From: Desulfurococcales archaeon
GTDB lineage: Archaea > Thermoproteota > Thermoprotei_A > Sulfolobales > NBVN01
Direction: 5' to 3'
DNA: 64,000 nucleotides
Assembly: GCA_023255955.1 (NCBI GenBank)
Contig: JAGDWD010000007.1
Location: 197,929 to 261,928, forward strand
Below the pieces are notes generated by a model. It was not told the DNA's origin. It saw nothing but the letters and a program-made list of their open reading frames with translations, and searched no databases. Positions 8,256 to 16,717 of the stretch are shown one piece after another. The position numbers were made by a program, and so were the translations under genes. The number at the start of each line of letters is the position of its first letter. Within the stretch, counting starts at the first letter, position 1.

Positions 8256-9725
8256 TCAGAGGGTCATTTTCTTAGTGTAGTATGTCCCCACAACAATGTA
8301 GAGCGGTAGGAACTCTATCCTGCCTAGATACATAGCCGTCATCAGTAATGTCTTTGTAAGTATCGGGGTCGACGAAGTTGTAATACCTGTTGAAAGTCCC
8401 ACACAAGAAAGTGCTGACGCTGTCTCAAAAAGGGCGTCGATGTAGCTATAGTGTCCTATTCCTGACGCTAAGAGAGATATGTATATACCTATGGACAGTA
8501 GTATTAGTGTGGTCATATAGAGAAATATGTATGAACACACAGAAATTACTTCATCTTCTTTAATTACCTCATCACCTAGCCTTCTAACTATTACTACTGA
8601 TCTCGGTACAAAAACTCTACCTATCCCCCAGAAAATAACTTTGACCGCTATCACAACTCTCTTTATCTTTATTCCCCCTGCTGTGGAGAAGGTAGCTCCT
8701 CCAATAATCATAGATAAAGTTATGACTAGCTTAACAGCTTCTGGATGTTCATAGATCGAAGTCAGGGAAAATCCTGTAGTTGTGTGCCCAGAGATCATGT
8801 GGAAAACCCATATCCAGAACAAACTGAAGGAATTCGTCACGAGTGCTATGATCCAGAGCGCTCCGGTGAAAACCACGAAACTGAAAACCATTCCTCTAAC
8901 CTCTACGGATTTCAGGAAGTCACGTAGACGTCCCAGGCTCATGTTGTAGAGATCTACAAAGTTTAGTGCTCCGAGAACCATGATAACTGACGCAACCACC
9001 GCTACAAAACTATTATTTCTAAACCAGAAACCTAGGTTCTCAGAACTCGTTGACATACCTCCCGTAGCTATGCCAGTCATGGAGTGAGCTAGGGAGTTGA
9101 AGAGATCCATACCTGCTACTGCGAATAGTAGCGTCCCCAGTAGGGTGTATAGGGCGTATATCGAGAATAGTCTCCTAGCAGTAGATATTACTGTGGGTGC
9201 TATTCTAGCACCTCTCTCAGCTACATATATACTTCTTATTGATCTATGGAGAAACGGAAGTAACACACCAGAAAAAACCACAACTCCAAGTTCACCTACC
9301 CACTGAGTTAGAGCTCTCCACGCGAGAACCACCCTAGGTAGTTCTTCAGGTCTATCTATGACCGTGAAACCGGTCCCAGTAAACCCGCTCAAAGATTCGA
9401 AATATGAGTCGATTAGTGGGAGTCCTGTCGAGTAGCTGTAGATTAAAGCGGAAAGTAACGGAGCTAATAACCAGAAGACTGAAACAACTATGAAAGCGTC
9501 TAAGAGTTCTGTAACTACTTCTTTTTTAAAGAGAAAGAATGTTGAAACCGAAGCAACTAGAGAAAGTAGTGCTATTTCCGATATCTTCAGCCCAGCTACT
9601 CTCTCAGTAGGTCCTTCAGAAAACGCCATACCGGCTAAACCGACTATAAGAGCGAGAACACTGAGCGTTATGAATAATATACCTACACTAGATATCACAG
9701 CTTTCAGTCTCCTGACTGTCGCCAT
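8256..9725 (-). CDS. TrkH/KtrB-type potassium transporter
   Basis: This 489-residue polytopic membrane protein carries the four pore-loop repeats of the SKT superfamily: SGFTGTGFTV, TGIATGGMST, SGHTTTGFSL and SCVGLSTGIT. Each contributes to the potassium selectivity filter, and each is followed by a membrane helix. Length and repeat spacing match complete TrkH/KtrB subunits. These channels usually need a cytoplasmic TrkA/KtrA regulator; no such gene adjoins this one, so the partner must be encoded elsewhere. Confidence 0.92.
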   Translation of the reverse strand: MATVRRLKAVISSVGILFITLSVLALIVGLAGMAFSEGPTERVAGLKISEIALLSLVASVSTFFLFKKEVVTELLDAFIVVSVFWLLAPLLSALIYSYSTGLPLIDSYFESLSGFTGTGFTVIDRPEELPRVVLAWRALTQWVGELGVVVFSGVLLPFLHRSIRSIYVAERGARIAPTVISTARRLFSIYALYTLLGTLLFAVAGMDLFNSLAHSMTGIATGGMSTSSENLGFWFRNNSFVAVVASVIMVLGALNFVDLYNMSLGRLRDFLKSVEVRGMVFSFVVFTGALWIIALVTNSFSLFWIWVFHMISGHTTTGFSLTSIYEHPEAVKLVITLSMIIGGATFSTAGGIKIKRVVIAVKVIFWGIGRVFVPRSVVIVRRLGDEVIKEDEVISVCSYIFLYMTTLILLSIGIYISLLASGIGHYSYIDALFETASALSCVGLSTGITTSSTPILTKTLLMTAMYLGRIEFLPLYIVVGTYYTKKMTL

Positions 9726-9858
9726 CTTAACCCTGCATAAGATTACTATGATAAAAATCCTTTAATCTTTCTAGTCTCTAGTTAATGCACTGCTCAAGTA
9801 AATCTCCCCAGTCTACTAGCTTAACACCTCTGGAAGTAAACAAATTATTAGATCACGT

Positions 9859-10007
9859 CCTCCCCACTCTGAAAGACTAATTCTAGCGGGGGAGTTTTAG
9901 GCCTATCTCTTCACGCGAGGTTCTAGCCCAGAATAAATTCCCAGTTATTGTCCAAACCCGTGGGAAATACAGTACAGCAGTCACTATCTCCGCCCACTCT
10001 AAAGACT
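9859..10007 (-). mobile_element. probable IS200/IS605-type transposon scar
   Basis: The gap between trkH and the radical SAM gene (9726-10073) contains no gene. Two nearly identical 20-mers lie 129 bp apart in the same orientation: CCTCCCCACTCTGAAAGACT (9859-9878) and CTCCGCCCACTCTAAAGACT (9988-10007). On the minus strand they read like the AGTCTTT-AGAGTGGGGAGGA right ends I associate with crenarchaeal tnpB elements. Between them a minus-strand frame ending at 9883 reads GNLFWARTSREEIGLKLPR then stop, resembling a TnpB tail. I read this as the remains of one element, or two nested ones. This is inference from memory of the family. Confidence 0.35.
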
Positions 10008-10073
10008 GGTATTTTCGGTTGTGATATATAAAGAGGTAGAAACATTTTCTGCTAGCTAGATCATACTTAAACC

Positions 10074-11474
10074 CTAAGTGGTTTGTAGTTTAATAATTAC
10101 GTTCCTGAGGTTCCTCATAAAGTAGTTAAACCTTTCCCGAAGCAGAGGCCTCTCCTCTGATATCACCTTAATAGCTCTTGAGTAATTTATGAGGATTATA
10201 TGAGAATCACGGAAAAGCGCTATCTTGCTAGCGAGTTCTTCCTGCTTTAGCCACTGGCCCCAAAGAACACCCCTACCTATAGCTTTAGAGATAAACTTCC
10301 TGGCACTGTCCGGGACTTTCCCTGGAGGTGCGAATGAGAATGGTGTGCCGGGGATAGGCATGAATACGTGACAATGTATCCTACCACCTAACTTAATTAC
10401 CCTCTCGATGTGGTTTAACGTTTCAGTAACATCTTCGTCGCTTTCACCGGGTAGTCCAAAGATATAATCAATATCTACTTCAAAACCATACTTCCTAGCA
10501 ATTGAGATAGCGTTCAGTACGTCCTCAGCTGAGTGTCCCCTATGAAGTAGCTTAAGGAGCCTATCAGAGCCTGTCTGGGCGCCTATGTTTATTCTCCTGT
10601 TATCGACTAAGCTCCTTATTGACTTGAGTAGATCGTCAGTAACGTATTCAGGCCTCACCTCACTAGGAAATGTACCGAGATACACCCTCCCGCCTAACGA
10701 CCTGATCTCACGGTTCATTACCTCTAGTAGCTCGATTATTGAGGAACTTGAGGCCTTAATACGTTTATATTCATAGTGGAATCCGTTAGGTGATATGAAT
10801 CTAATGTCTCTAATACCTCTCCTTAGAAGTATCTTAGCATACACAACAGTATTCTCAATACTCCTAAACCTAGGTACTGCTCCAAACATAAAACTTACTT
10901 GGCAGTAGCGGCAGGCGTGGGGACAGCCACGCATGATTTCTATTGGGTTGAGCAGACCGAGCTCCTCACAGAAAGGAGGTACTTGATCTAAGTCCTTAAC
11001 TCTAGGGTGGTCAAACCTAGCTTCTACACCAACCTCATCTATCGCTACCACACCATTAACTGATGGGTGGTCACTTACTGAGATGAGCTTATCGATGAAC
11101 TCAGTAAGCGATTGCTCTGCTTCCCCTATGAACGCTAAGTCAAACCCCAGCTTCAGAACAGTACCGTATGGATCACCAGACGGGTGAGGGCCTCCAGCAA
11201 CAGTGATCCCGCCAAGCCTCCTCGATATCTCAGTAGTCTCAACGATCCTACGTAAATTCTGAATCACCTGAGTCGTAAGTAAGGATACCAACAGAATATG
11301 GGGACCTCCGAGTGAGGTGATTACTTGAGTAGCTCTATCCCACTTAGTCAACACAAACCTGAACTTATCGTAGATCCTCTCACGCTTAAGGTAGTCGATT
11401 AAGTAACCTAGAAGTACACTTATACTGTACTTATTTGCTTCATCAGCTACCACCACTACCGGAACTCTAAACAA
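10074..11474 (-). CDS. B12-binding radical SAM protein
   Basis: This 466-residue protein combines an N-terminal cobalamin-binding (Rossmann-like) domain, including GGITVAGGPHPSGDP, with a radical SAM core whose cluster-binding motif is MRGCPHACRYC (CxxxCxxC, about residue 185). Downstream IDYIFGLPGESDEDV is typical of the barrel. The layout matches the archaeal B12-radical SAM family typified by MJ1487 (TIGR04013). Substrate and product are unknown. It is a single gene; tRNA-Ile lies immediately upstream. Confidence 0.85.
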   Translation of the reverse strand: MFRVPVVVVADEANKYSISVLLGYLIDYLKRERIYDKFRFVLTKWDRATQVITSLGGPHILLVSLLTTQVIQNLRRIVETTEISRRLGGITVAGGPHPSGDPYGTVLKLGFDLAFIGEAEQSLTEFIDKLISVSDHPSVNGVVAIDEVGVEARFDHPRVKDLDQVPPFCEELGLLNPIEIMRGCPHACRYCQVSFMFGAVPRFRSIENTVVYAKILLRRGIRDIRFISPNGFHYEYKRIKASSSSIIELLEVMNREIRSLGGRVYLGTFPSEVRPEYVTDDLLKSIRSLVDNRRINIGAQTGSDRLLKLLHRGHSAEDVLNAISIARKYGFEVDIDYIFGLPGESDEDVTETLNHIERVIKLGGRIHCHVFMPIPGTPFSFAPPGKVPDSARKFISKAIGRGVLWGQWLKQEELASKIALFRDSHIILINYSRAIKVISEERPLLRERFNYFMRNLRNVIIKLQTT

Positions 11475-11493
11475 TCCGAGGCACCCAACGTAG

Positions 11494-11568
11494 TGGGCCC
11501 GCGGGGATTCGAACCCCGGACCTCCCGGTTATCAGCCGGGCGCTCTAACCAGGCTAAGCTACGGGCCC
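11494..11568 (-). tRNA. tRNA-Ile (GAU)
   Basis: The minus strand folds as a standard cloverleaf. The acceptor GGGCCCG pairs with CGGGCCC, the D-arm contains GCTTAGCCTGGTTAGAGC, and the anticodon arm CCCGG-CTGATAA-CCGGG gives anticodon GAU. The T-arm is CGGGG-TTCGAAT-CCCCG and the discriminator base is A. There is no intron and no encoded CCA. A TATA-like TTTTAAGG lies about 25 bp upstream on the minus strand. Confidence 0.97.
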
Positions 11569-11655
11569 CCGGATTTTTTAGTAAACTGTGCCTTAAAACC
11601 TTTAACTTTCTTCGGGCTCTCTAAAAGCTTTTATTGTAAGCATATCTACGTTTAC

Positions 11656-12966
11656 GTGGTAGTTACCGGCATGGACGCCTCAATGCTACTTCCAGGGCTG
11701 GCTGTTGGAGATCCAGTAGAGCTAGCTATTCGATTGATTTTCATAATCTGGGGAGCCCTTCTAACGTTTCTAGCTGTGAAGAAGGGTGTGGAACCACTTC
11801 TACTGATCCCGATAGGGTTAGGCATGATACTAGCCAACGTACCTGGACTTCATCTAGCAAGATATGTTTGCCAGGATGTGTACGGTCAGGTACCTGAGGC
11901 TTTAAAGGGTGTTGAGGGGTTAGTAAACGTTATAGACTTCGGGAACTTTACGAGGATATGCTCTCCAGAGTCTACATCTCTCCTCGGGTGGGTCTACCAC
12001 CTAGTAGTCAGGAGTGAGATTGGGCCAATATTAATATTTGTCGGTATAGGTGCTCTCGCAGATTTCCGGCCACTACTGTCATTCCCCATAGGAGCCCTCA
12101 TAGGATCCGCCGCACAGCTCGGAATTACCGTTGTAACCTTCATAGCACTAGCCCTCGGCTTCGGGCTGAATGAGGCTATGGCTATAGGTGTTGTTGGAGG
12201 TGCTGACGGGCCTACAACTATATACACAGCAGTCAACATAGCTCCCCACCTTGTGGGTCCACTCACCATAGCTGTCTACAGCTACATCGCTTTAGTCCCT
12301 GTAATTCAGCCACAGATAATCAGAGCTTTAGTCCCCAGAAAGTATAGGGCTGTCGAGATGCCGAGTCCTAGTAAGGAGGTTGGCTTAGGACGTGTATTGA
12401 TGTTCTGGTTCGCATGCCTCGTAGTTGTTGGGGCATTAGTACCAGCAGCATTTCCACTTGTAGTAGCTGTAGCCCTGGGGAACATAGTTAAAGAGCTTTC
12501 AACTAAGGTAAGTGAACTTGAGAGGTACTTCAAGACCATGGCGGATCCCTTACTTGACATATCGACGATGCTCACAATGATCGGTGTAGGAGCTACCCTG
12601 TCCTACGACTTCCTTGGACAGTATGTAGTTGGGGCCGATCCTGCTGCTTACTTAGGTTTCATAGCTAAAGCATTCGCGATCCTAGGCCTGGGACTCATAG
12701 CATTCGCCGTGTCTACAGTAGGGGGAATAGCTTTTGCTTGGGTATTGTACTTCGTAACTAAGGGTAAGGTTAATCCGACAATCGGCTGTGCTGGTGTGTC
12801 AGCAGTACCTATATCTGCGCGTGTTGCTCAAAGAGAGGTGCAGAGGGTTAGGCCAGGTCTCTACGTTTTGTTCCACGCGTTAGGACCTAACGTAGCGGGC
12901 GTTATAGGTACGGCAATCGTAGCAGGATACTACATATCCTACATAAAGCATTTCTGGCTCCCCTAA
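11656..12966 (+). CDS. sodium-pumping decarboxylase beta subunit (OadB/MmdB family)
   Basis: This 436-residue membrane protein matches the beta subunit of Na+-translocating decarboxylases (oxaloacetate, methylmalonyl-CoA or glutaconyl-CoA). This subunit decarboxylates carboxybiotin and exports sodium. Diagnostic motifs are VVGGADGPTTIYTA (about residue 180) and GPNVAGVIGTAIVAGYY near the C-terminus, with about ten membrane helices. Start candidates are GTG 11656 or ATG 11671; a TATA-like CTTTTATT at 11629-11636 would place the transcript start close to both. No alpha (carboxyltransferase), gamma or biotin-carrier gene is adjacent, so the substrate cannot be named. Confidence 0.88.
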   Translation: MVVTGMDASMLLPGLAVGDPVELAIRLIFIIWGALLTFLAVKKGVEPLLLIPIGLGMILANVPGLHLARYVCQDVYGQVPEALKGVEGLVNVIDFGNFTRICSPESTSLLGWVYHLVVRSEIGPILIFVGIGALADFRPLLSFPIGALIGSAAQLGITVVTFIALALGFGLNEAMAIGVVGGADGPTTIYTAVNIAPHLVGPLTIAVYSYIALVPVIQPQIIRALVPRKYRAVEMPSPSKEVGLGRVLMFWFACLVVVGALVPAAFPLVVAVALGNIVKELSTKVSELERYFKTMADPLLDISTMLTMIGVGATLSYDFLGQYVVGADPAAYLGFIAKAFAILGLGLIAFAVSTVGGIAFAWVLYFVTKGKVNPTIGCAGVSAVPISARVAQREVQRVRPGLYVLFHALGPNVAGVIGTAIVAGYYISYIKHFWLP

Positions 12967-13061
12967 GATCTGCGTAGTGAGTGCTACGAGTTTTTAGTTG
13001 TATTACGTATTACTACCCAGCTTTTTAACCTCTTTAGCATAAATTTCTGGGTGGAACAACG

Positions 13062-13850
13062 ATTGACACAACGTTAATAGCTTTGCTCGCTGTAGTGTTC
13101 TTCATAGTGATTCCGATACTAGTTTCCAGCATCAAGGTCTTAAAAGAGTATGAGAGAGGAGTACTCTTCAGACTCGGAAGGCTTGTTGGAGCTCGAGGAC
13201 CTGGACTTTTCTTTATAATACCGTTCGTAGATTCCTTAGCTAAGGTAGATCTGAGAATAATGACCATAGATGTCCCCAAGCAGGAGATTATAACGAGAGA
13301 CAACGTGAGCGTTAAAGTCGATGCCGTAGTATACTTCAGAGTTGAAGATCCTGTAAAGGCTATTACGAAAGTCGCCAACTACATGTACGCAGTATCCCTA
13401 CTAGCACAGACCGTTCTGAGGGACGTAGTTGGTCAAGTAGAGCTAGATGATTTACTCACTAAAAGAGACGAAATAAACAAGAAGATCCAGAGCATCATAG
13501 ATGAGCTCACCACACCGTGGGGAATGAAGGTAGTATCTGTTACCTTGAAATCCGTAGAGCTACCTGAGAGCATGGTCAGGGCTATGGCTACGCAAGCCGA
13601 GGCGGAGAGATTGAGGAGGGCCAGACTAATACAGGCTGAAGCAGAGAGGCAGGCTGCTAAGGTATTAGCTGATGCTGCTCAGACATATGAGGAGAATCCG
13701 AAGGCCCTGAGACTGAGGGAGCTCCAGACATTGGTTGAGATTGCCAGGGAGAAGAACTTGATAATCGTAACGGAGACGGCGTCTGTAGTGGGGACAACAA
13801 TAGCTACGGCATCAGCTATAGCTCGACAACCTTCGCAGGCTGGTAAGTAA
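13062..13850 (+). CDS. stomatin/prohibitin-family (SPFH) slipin
   Basis: This is an SPFH-domain membrane protein (slipin), which usually pairs with an NfeD protease. After one N-terminal membrane helix come the family marks LKEYERGVLFRLGRLVGARG, DVPKQEIITRDNVSV, LPESMVRAMATQAEAER and a coiled coil. The first standard start is TTG 13083, which cuts into the helix. The family N-terminus is matched only from ATT 13062 (reads [M]DTTLIALLAVVFF), and GGTGGA (13050-13055) lies six bases before that ATT. The in-frame stop upstream is at 13035, with no ATG, GTG or TTG between. I therefore place the start at the non-standard ATT. nfeD follows with a one-base overlap. Confidence 0.92.
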   Translation: MDTTLIALLAVVFFIVIPILVSSIKVLKEYERGVLFRLGRLVGARGPGLFFIIPFVDSLAKVDLRIMTIDVPKQEIITRDNVSVKVDAVVYFRVEDPVKAITKVANYMYAVSLLAQTVLRDVVGQVELDDLLTKRDEINKKIQSIIDELTTPWGMKVVSVTLKSVELPESMVRAMATQAEAERLRRARLIQAEAERQAAKVLADAAQTYEENPKALRLRELQTLVEIAREKNLIIVTETASVVGTTIATASAIARQPSQAGK

Positions 13851-15175
13851 TGCGTCTCTACCTGGTTTTTCTCTTTTTTGTCCTATTGATTCCGTTAACT
13901 GCTGCCTACACCGATCCTAGCGAGGTGAATATCAGTAATCTGTTACTAGTTAGGGTAGTACCCCCTTGGGATGTGATAGACTCCGGGGTAGCTGAGTGTA
14001 TAGTTGACGCCGTTAACTATGCTGAGTCGAGGAACCAGGCACTGATTATCGAGCTGGAAACATATGGGGGGTACCTAGACGCAGCTTTTACTATAGGGGA
14101 TAGGTTAGCTATATCAAAGATCCCGGTGATAGTCTTCGTATCTGGTGGGAAGGCATTCAGTGCTGGTACTCTGATAATGCTTCCCTCACACTTCATCATC
14201 CTCTCCCCGATAGCTACTATAGGAGCGATGCAGCCAGTAGCTGTTAATCCTGTGACAGGAGAGTATCAGCCAGTAAATGAATCAAAGATTTTGAATCCCA
14301 TAATCGAGAAGGCAGTATACTACGCCAAGATAAGAAACAGGAATGTCACTGCTGTGCGGCTCTTTATTACGAGGAACCTAGTCTTAACAGCCGACGAAGC
14401 TGTTAGTAACGGGATAGCTGACGCAGTAGCTGAGAACCTCTATGAAGCCCTTAGACAGCTATCTGGGAAGGTACTTCATGTCGATAGTAGGAACTTCACT
14501 TTTCTGGAGCGTCTAAGTGTGGAGGAGTATTCATGTAGTATTAGATCAAGGTTTCTATCTCTTCTATCTAATACCTTACTCTCAAGTGTCTTAACTACTA
14601 TCGGGATAATGGCCACAATATTCTCGATAGCCTCCGGGAAGCTAGAGGCATTGCCTCTAGCTCTAGTATTTCTAGTTCTAGGGCTGGTGGGCTCAGGTTT
14701 TAGTCCTAACCTAGTGTCCCTCTTCTTAATTATGATTGGCGGTGCTCTTCTATCAATAGAGCTATTCCTAACCCCAGGCTTCGGAATAGTGGGAATTACA
14801 GGCATAATAATGCTAGCTACAGGATTCGCCTTACTACCAACTGGAGGACCCACCTACATAGCACCTAACGCCACCCTCGTATCTGTATCGAGGTACATAG
14901 CTATCGGAATTGGTGTTGGCTTAGGTGCTTTCACAGCACTCGTTCTGTATAAGGTGTTGAAGGTCAAAAGACTTAGATCCACACTCTTCGAGCTTGTAGG
15001 GAAGATAGGTAGATCATTGGATCGCATACCTGCTGGTGGTGAGGGGTTCGTCATCGTCGAAGGGGAGTACTGGAAGGCCTACTCCGACGAGGAGATACCA
15101 CCCAATAGTCTCATAGTAGTCGTAGGCAGGAAGGACAGTGTCTTGATAGTGAAAAAACATGGCGGGGGTAGCTGA
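13850..15175 (+). CDS. NfeD-family membrane-bound ClpP-class serine protease
   Basis: This 441-residue full-length NfeD has a signal peptide (about residues 1-19), then a ClpP-like serine protease domain. The domain holds the nucleophile segment GGKAFSAGTLIMLPS and a catalytic-lysine region near the REL..TADEAVSNGIAD segment. Four or five membrane helices follow (about residues 235-375), then a C-terminal OB-fold NfeD domain ending IVVVGRKDSVLIVKK. Such proteases cleave the hydrophobic C-terminus of their slipin partner, which is the overlapping upstream gene. The pair is one of the most conserved two-gene units in archaea and acts in membrane quality control. Confidence 0.93.
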   Translation: MRLYLVFLFFVLLIPLTAAYTDPSEVNISNLLLVRVVPPWDVIDSGVAECIVDAVNYAESRNQALIIELETYGGYLDAAFTIGDRLAISKIPVIVFVSGGKAFSAGTLIMLPSHFIILSPIATIGAMQPVAVNPVTGEYQPVNESKILNPIIEKAVYYAKIRNRNVTAVRLFITRNLVLTADEAVSNGIADAVAENLYEALRQLSGKVLHVDSRNFTFLERLSVEEYSCSIRSRFLSLLSNTLLSSVLTTIGIMATIFSIASGKLEALPLALVFLVLGLVGSGFSPNLVSLFLIMIGGALLSIELFLTPGFGIVGITGIIMLATGFALLPTGGPTYIAPNATLVSVSRYIAIGIGVGLGAFTALVLYKVLKVKRLRSTLFELVGKIGRSLDRIPAGGEGFVIVEGEYWKAYSDEEIPPNSLIVVVGRKDSVLIVKKHGGGS

Positions 15176-16310
15176 TCTCCCCCTTCACAGCGGACACGTA
15201 CCTCCATGGCTTTTCAGCATCATGAAGAGGATGGCTAGGGCCATAGTAAAACTCGTTGTTCTGGAGCTTGGTGAGGTACACTTACTGAGAAGGTTATCGA
15301 ACCCTCTATGGTTCCAGGCATTTAATAATGCTATAGGTATGGACTGGGATAGTAGTGGCTCAACTACTGTCACAGCAGCTATACTGAGGGAGGTACTAGC
15401 TGAAGAAAATCTAGGTGTCTGGGCTGTTGGTGGTAAGGGCTCCCGATCCCTTGACGTCCCTAAAGATCTCGAAAAGCTCTCTGAGGTAGGTGCTATAAGC
15501 TATAACCTATACGAGGAGCTCGTTAAGGTGTCGAAATTAGCAGCTAAAGCAGATACAGCACTACTCCAGGACGGTTTCAGCCTTTACCACCACATGTTAC
15601 TATTCAACGAGAAAAGTAACTGGGTAGTAATTCAACAAGGAATGAACCCATCCGAGAAAATGGCACGTAGGTACCATCTTTCATGGGAAAAAGCAGACCC
15701 AGCAGACATCACGATAGAACCCCATACCGGGGCCGTATGCGAAAAAGTAGTGGAGCCTCTCAATCTAACCGATAGAAGGTCCCAAAGAAGCCGTAAGGTA
15801 GTTCTGGACTTAGCTCAGGAAAACCCATCACACATCTCTAAGCATATCCGAGTTGTGAACGCAATCATTAAGGGTTATAAACCTCTGTTCGGGGATCTTC
15901 CACGTCCTATAAAGCCGAATATAGCTTACTACAGACCGGTAAATCTTACTAGTAGGATGCTCAAGATATTAAATGAGGTGTACGAGTCTAGACCTGCTAA
16001 TTTCATAGAACTTCTCCTGCGGACGAAGGTAGGGCCTGAAACCATTCGCGCACTCTCCCTGATTTCAGAGTTAATATATAGAGAGCCCCCTCCTCTAAAT
16101 GATGTTGTAGTAGTTTACAGTCCATTCAAGTACGCGTACGTTATTGGTGGTAAGGACGGCATACCGTACCCAGTTAAAAGAGAACTTGCTGAGGAGGTAA
16201 TAAGAGAGCTATACGATATTATTAAAGCTTCGGAGCTAAAGCACGAGGAGAAGGTTAGGGCGTTCAGGTCTCTCGCGAAGTTTGCTCCACCTGATATCTT
16301 ACCTATCTAG
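15159..16310 (+). CDS. DUF763 domain protein
   Basis: This 383-residue protein matches the DUF763 family (COG1415) over its whole length: ADLPLHSGHVPPWLF at the start, QDGFSLYHHMLLF in the middle, LLLRTKVGPETIRALSLISELIY and VVVYSPFKYAYVIGGKDGIPYPV near the end. The GPETIRALSLIAEL-type segment resembles a helix-hairpin-helix DNA-binding motif, so a nucleic-acid role is often assumed, but no function is established as far as I know. Its start overlaps nfeD by 17 bases, and its stop overlaps the convergent alba gene by four. Confidence 0.9.
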   Translation: MAGVADLPLHSGHVPPWLFSIMKRMARAIVKLVVLELGEVHLLRRLSNPLWFQAFNNAIGMDWDSSGSTTVTAAILREVLAEENLGVWAVGGKGSRSLDVPKDLEKLSEVGAISYNLYEELVKVSKLAAKADTALLQDGFSLYHHMLLFNEKSNWVVIQQGMNPSEKMARRYHLSWEKADPADITIEPHTGAVCEKVVEPLNLTDRRSQRSRKVVLDLAQENPSHISKHIRVVNAIIKGYKPLFGDLPRPIKPNIAYYRPVNLTSRMLKILNEVYESRPANFIELLLRTKVGPETIRALSLISELIYREPPPLNDVVVVYSPFKYAYVIGGKDGIPYPVKRELAEEVIRELYDIIKASELKHEEKVRAFRSLAKFAPPDILPI

Positions 16311-16573
16311 ACTCTCTCGACCTCTATCTCGATAAATGGAACATGTTTATACCCTCTCCTCTCGCTCCCTATCCTTACATCAGCTAACCTGATGCTCTCC
16401 CCCAACCTAGACTTAAGAACATTGTATAGCGTTACTGCTCGATGAATATTGTCTCCGCAACCCCTTATAACGACAGACCTAACCCCCTGATTAAAAATTA
16501 TTGCTATAGATGCTAGGTACTCACTAATAGCTCTTTTACCAACACTAACCTTGTATGATCTTTCCTCACTCAT
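16307..16573 (-). CDS. Alba-family chromatin protein
   Basis: This 88-residue protein fits Alba, the abundant archaeal DNA/RNA-binding chromatin protein. It has KVSVGKRAISEYLASIAIIFNQGVR followed by VVIRGCGDNIHRAVTLYNVLKSRL and IRLADVRIGSERR, the standard beta-alpha-beta-alpha layout. The usual N-terminal lysine pair (KK at 16-17 of Alba1) is replaced by GKR, so it may be an Alba2-like paralogue that heterodimerises. It converges on the DUF763 gene. Confidence 0.85.
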   Translation of the reverse strand: MSEERSYKVSVGKRAISEYLASIAIIFNQGVRSVVIRGCGDNIHRAVTLYNVLKSRLGESIRLADVRIGSERRGYKHVPFIEIEVERV

Positions 16574-16717
16574 TAAGTCCTCCTAAATAAAGTTAGCTCA
16601 GCTTAAATAAGCTTATCAACTTCAGATACACTTCCCCTCGCTTAATGTCCGGGTCACGATGCGTCCTAGCAGAGTGCTGAGTTTAAATTAGCTCACATTC
16701 TAAGCTAGACATTAGGG

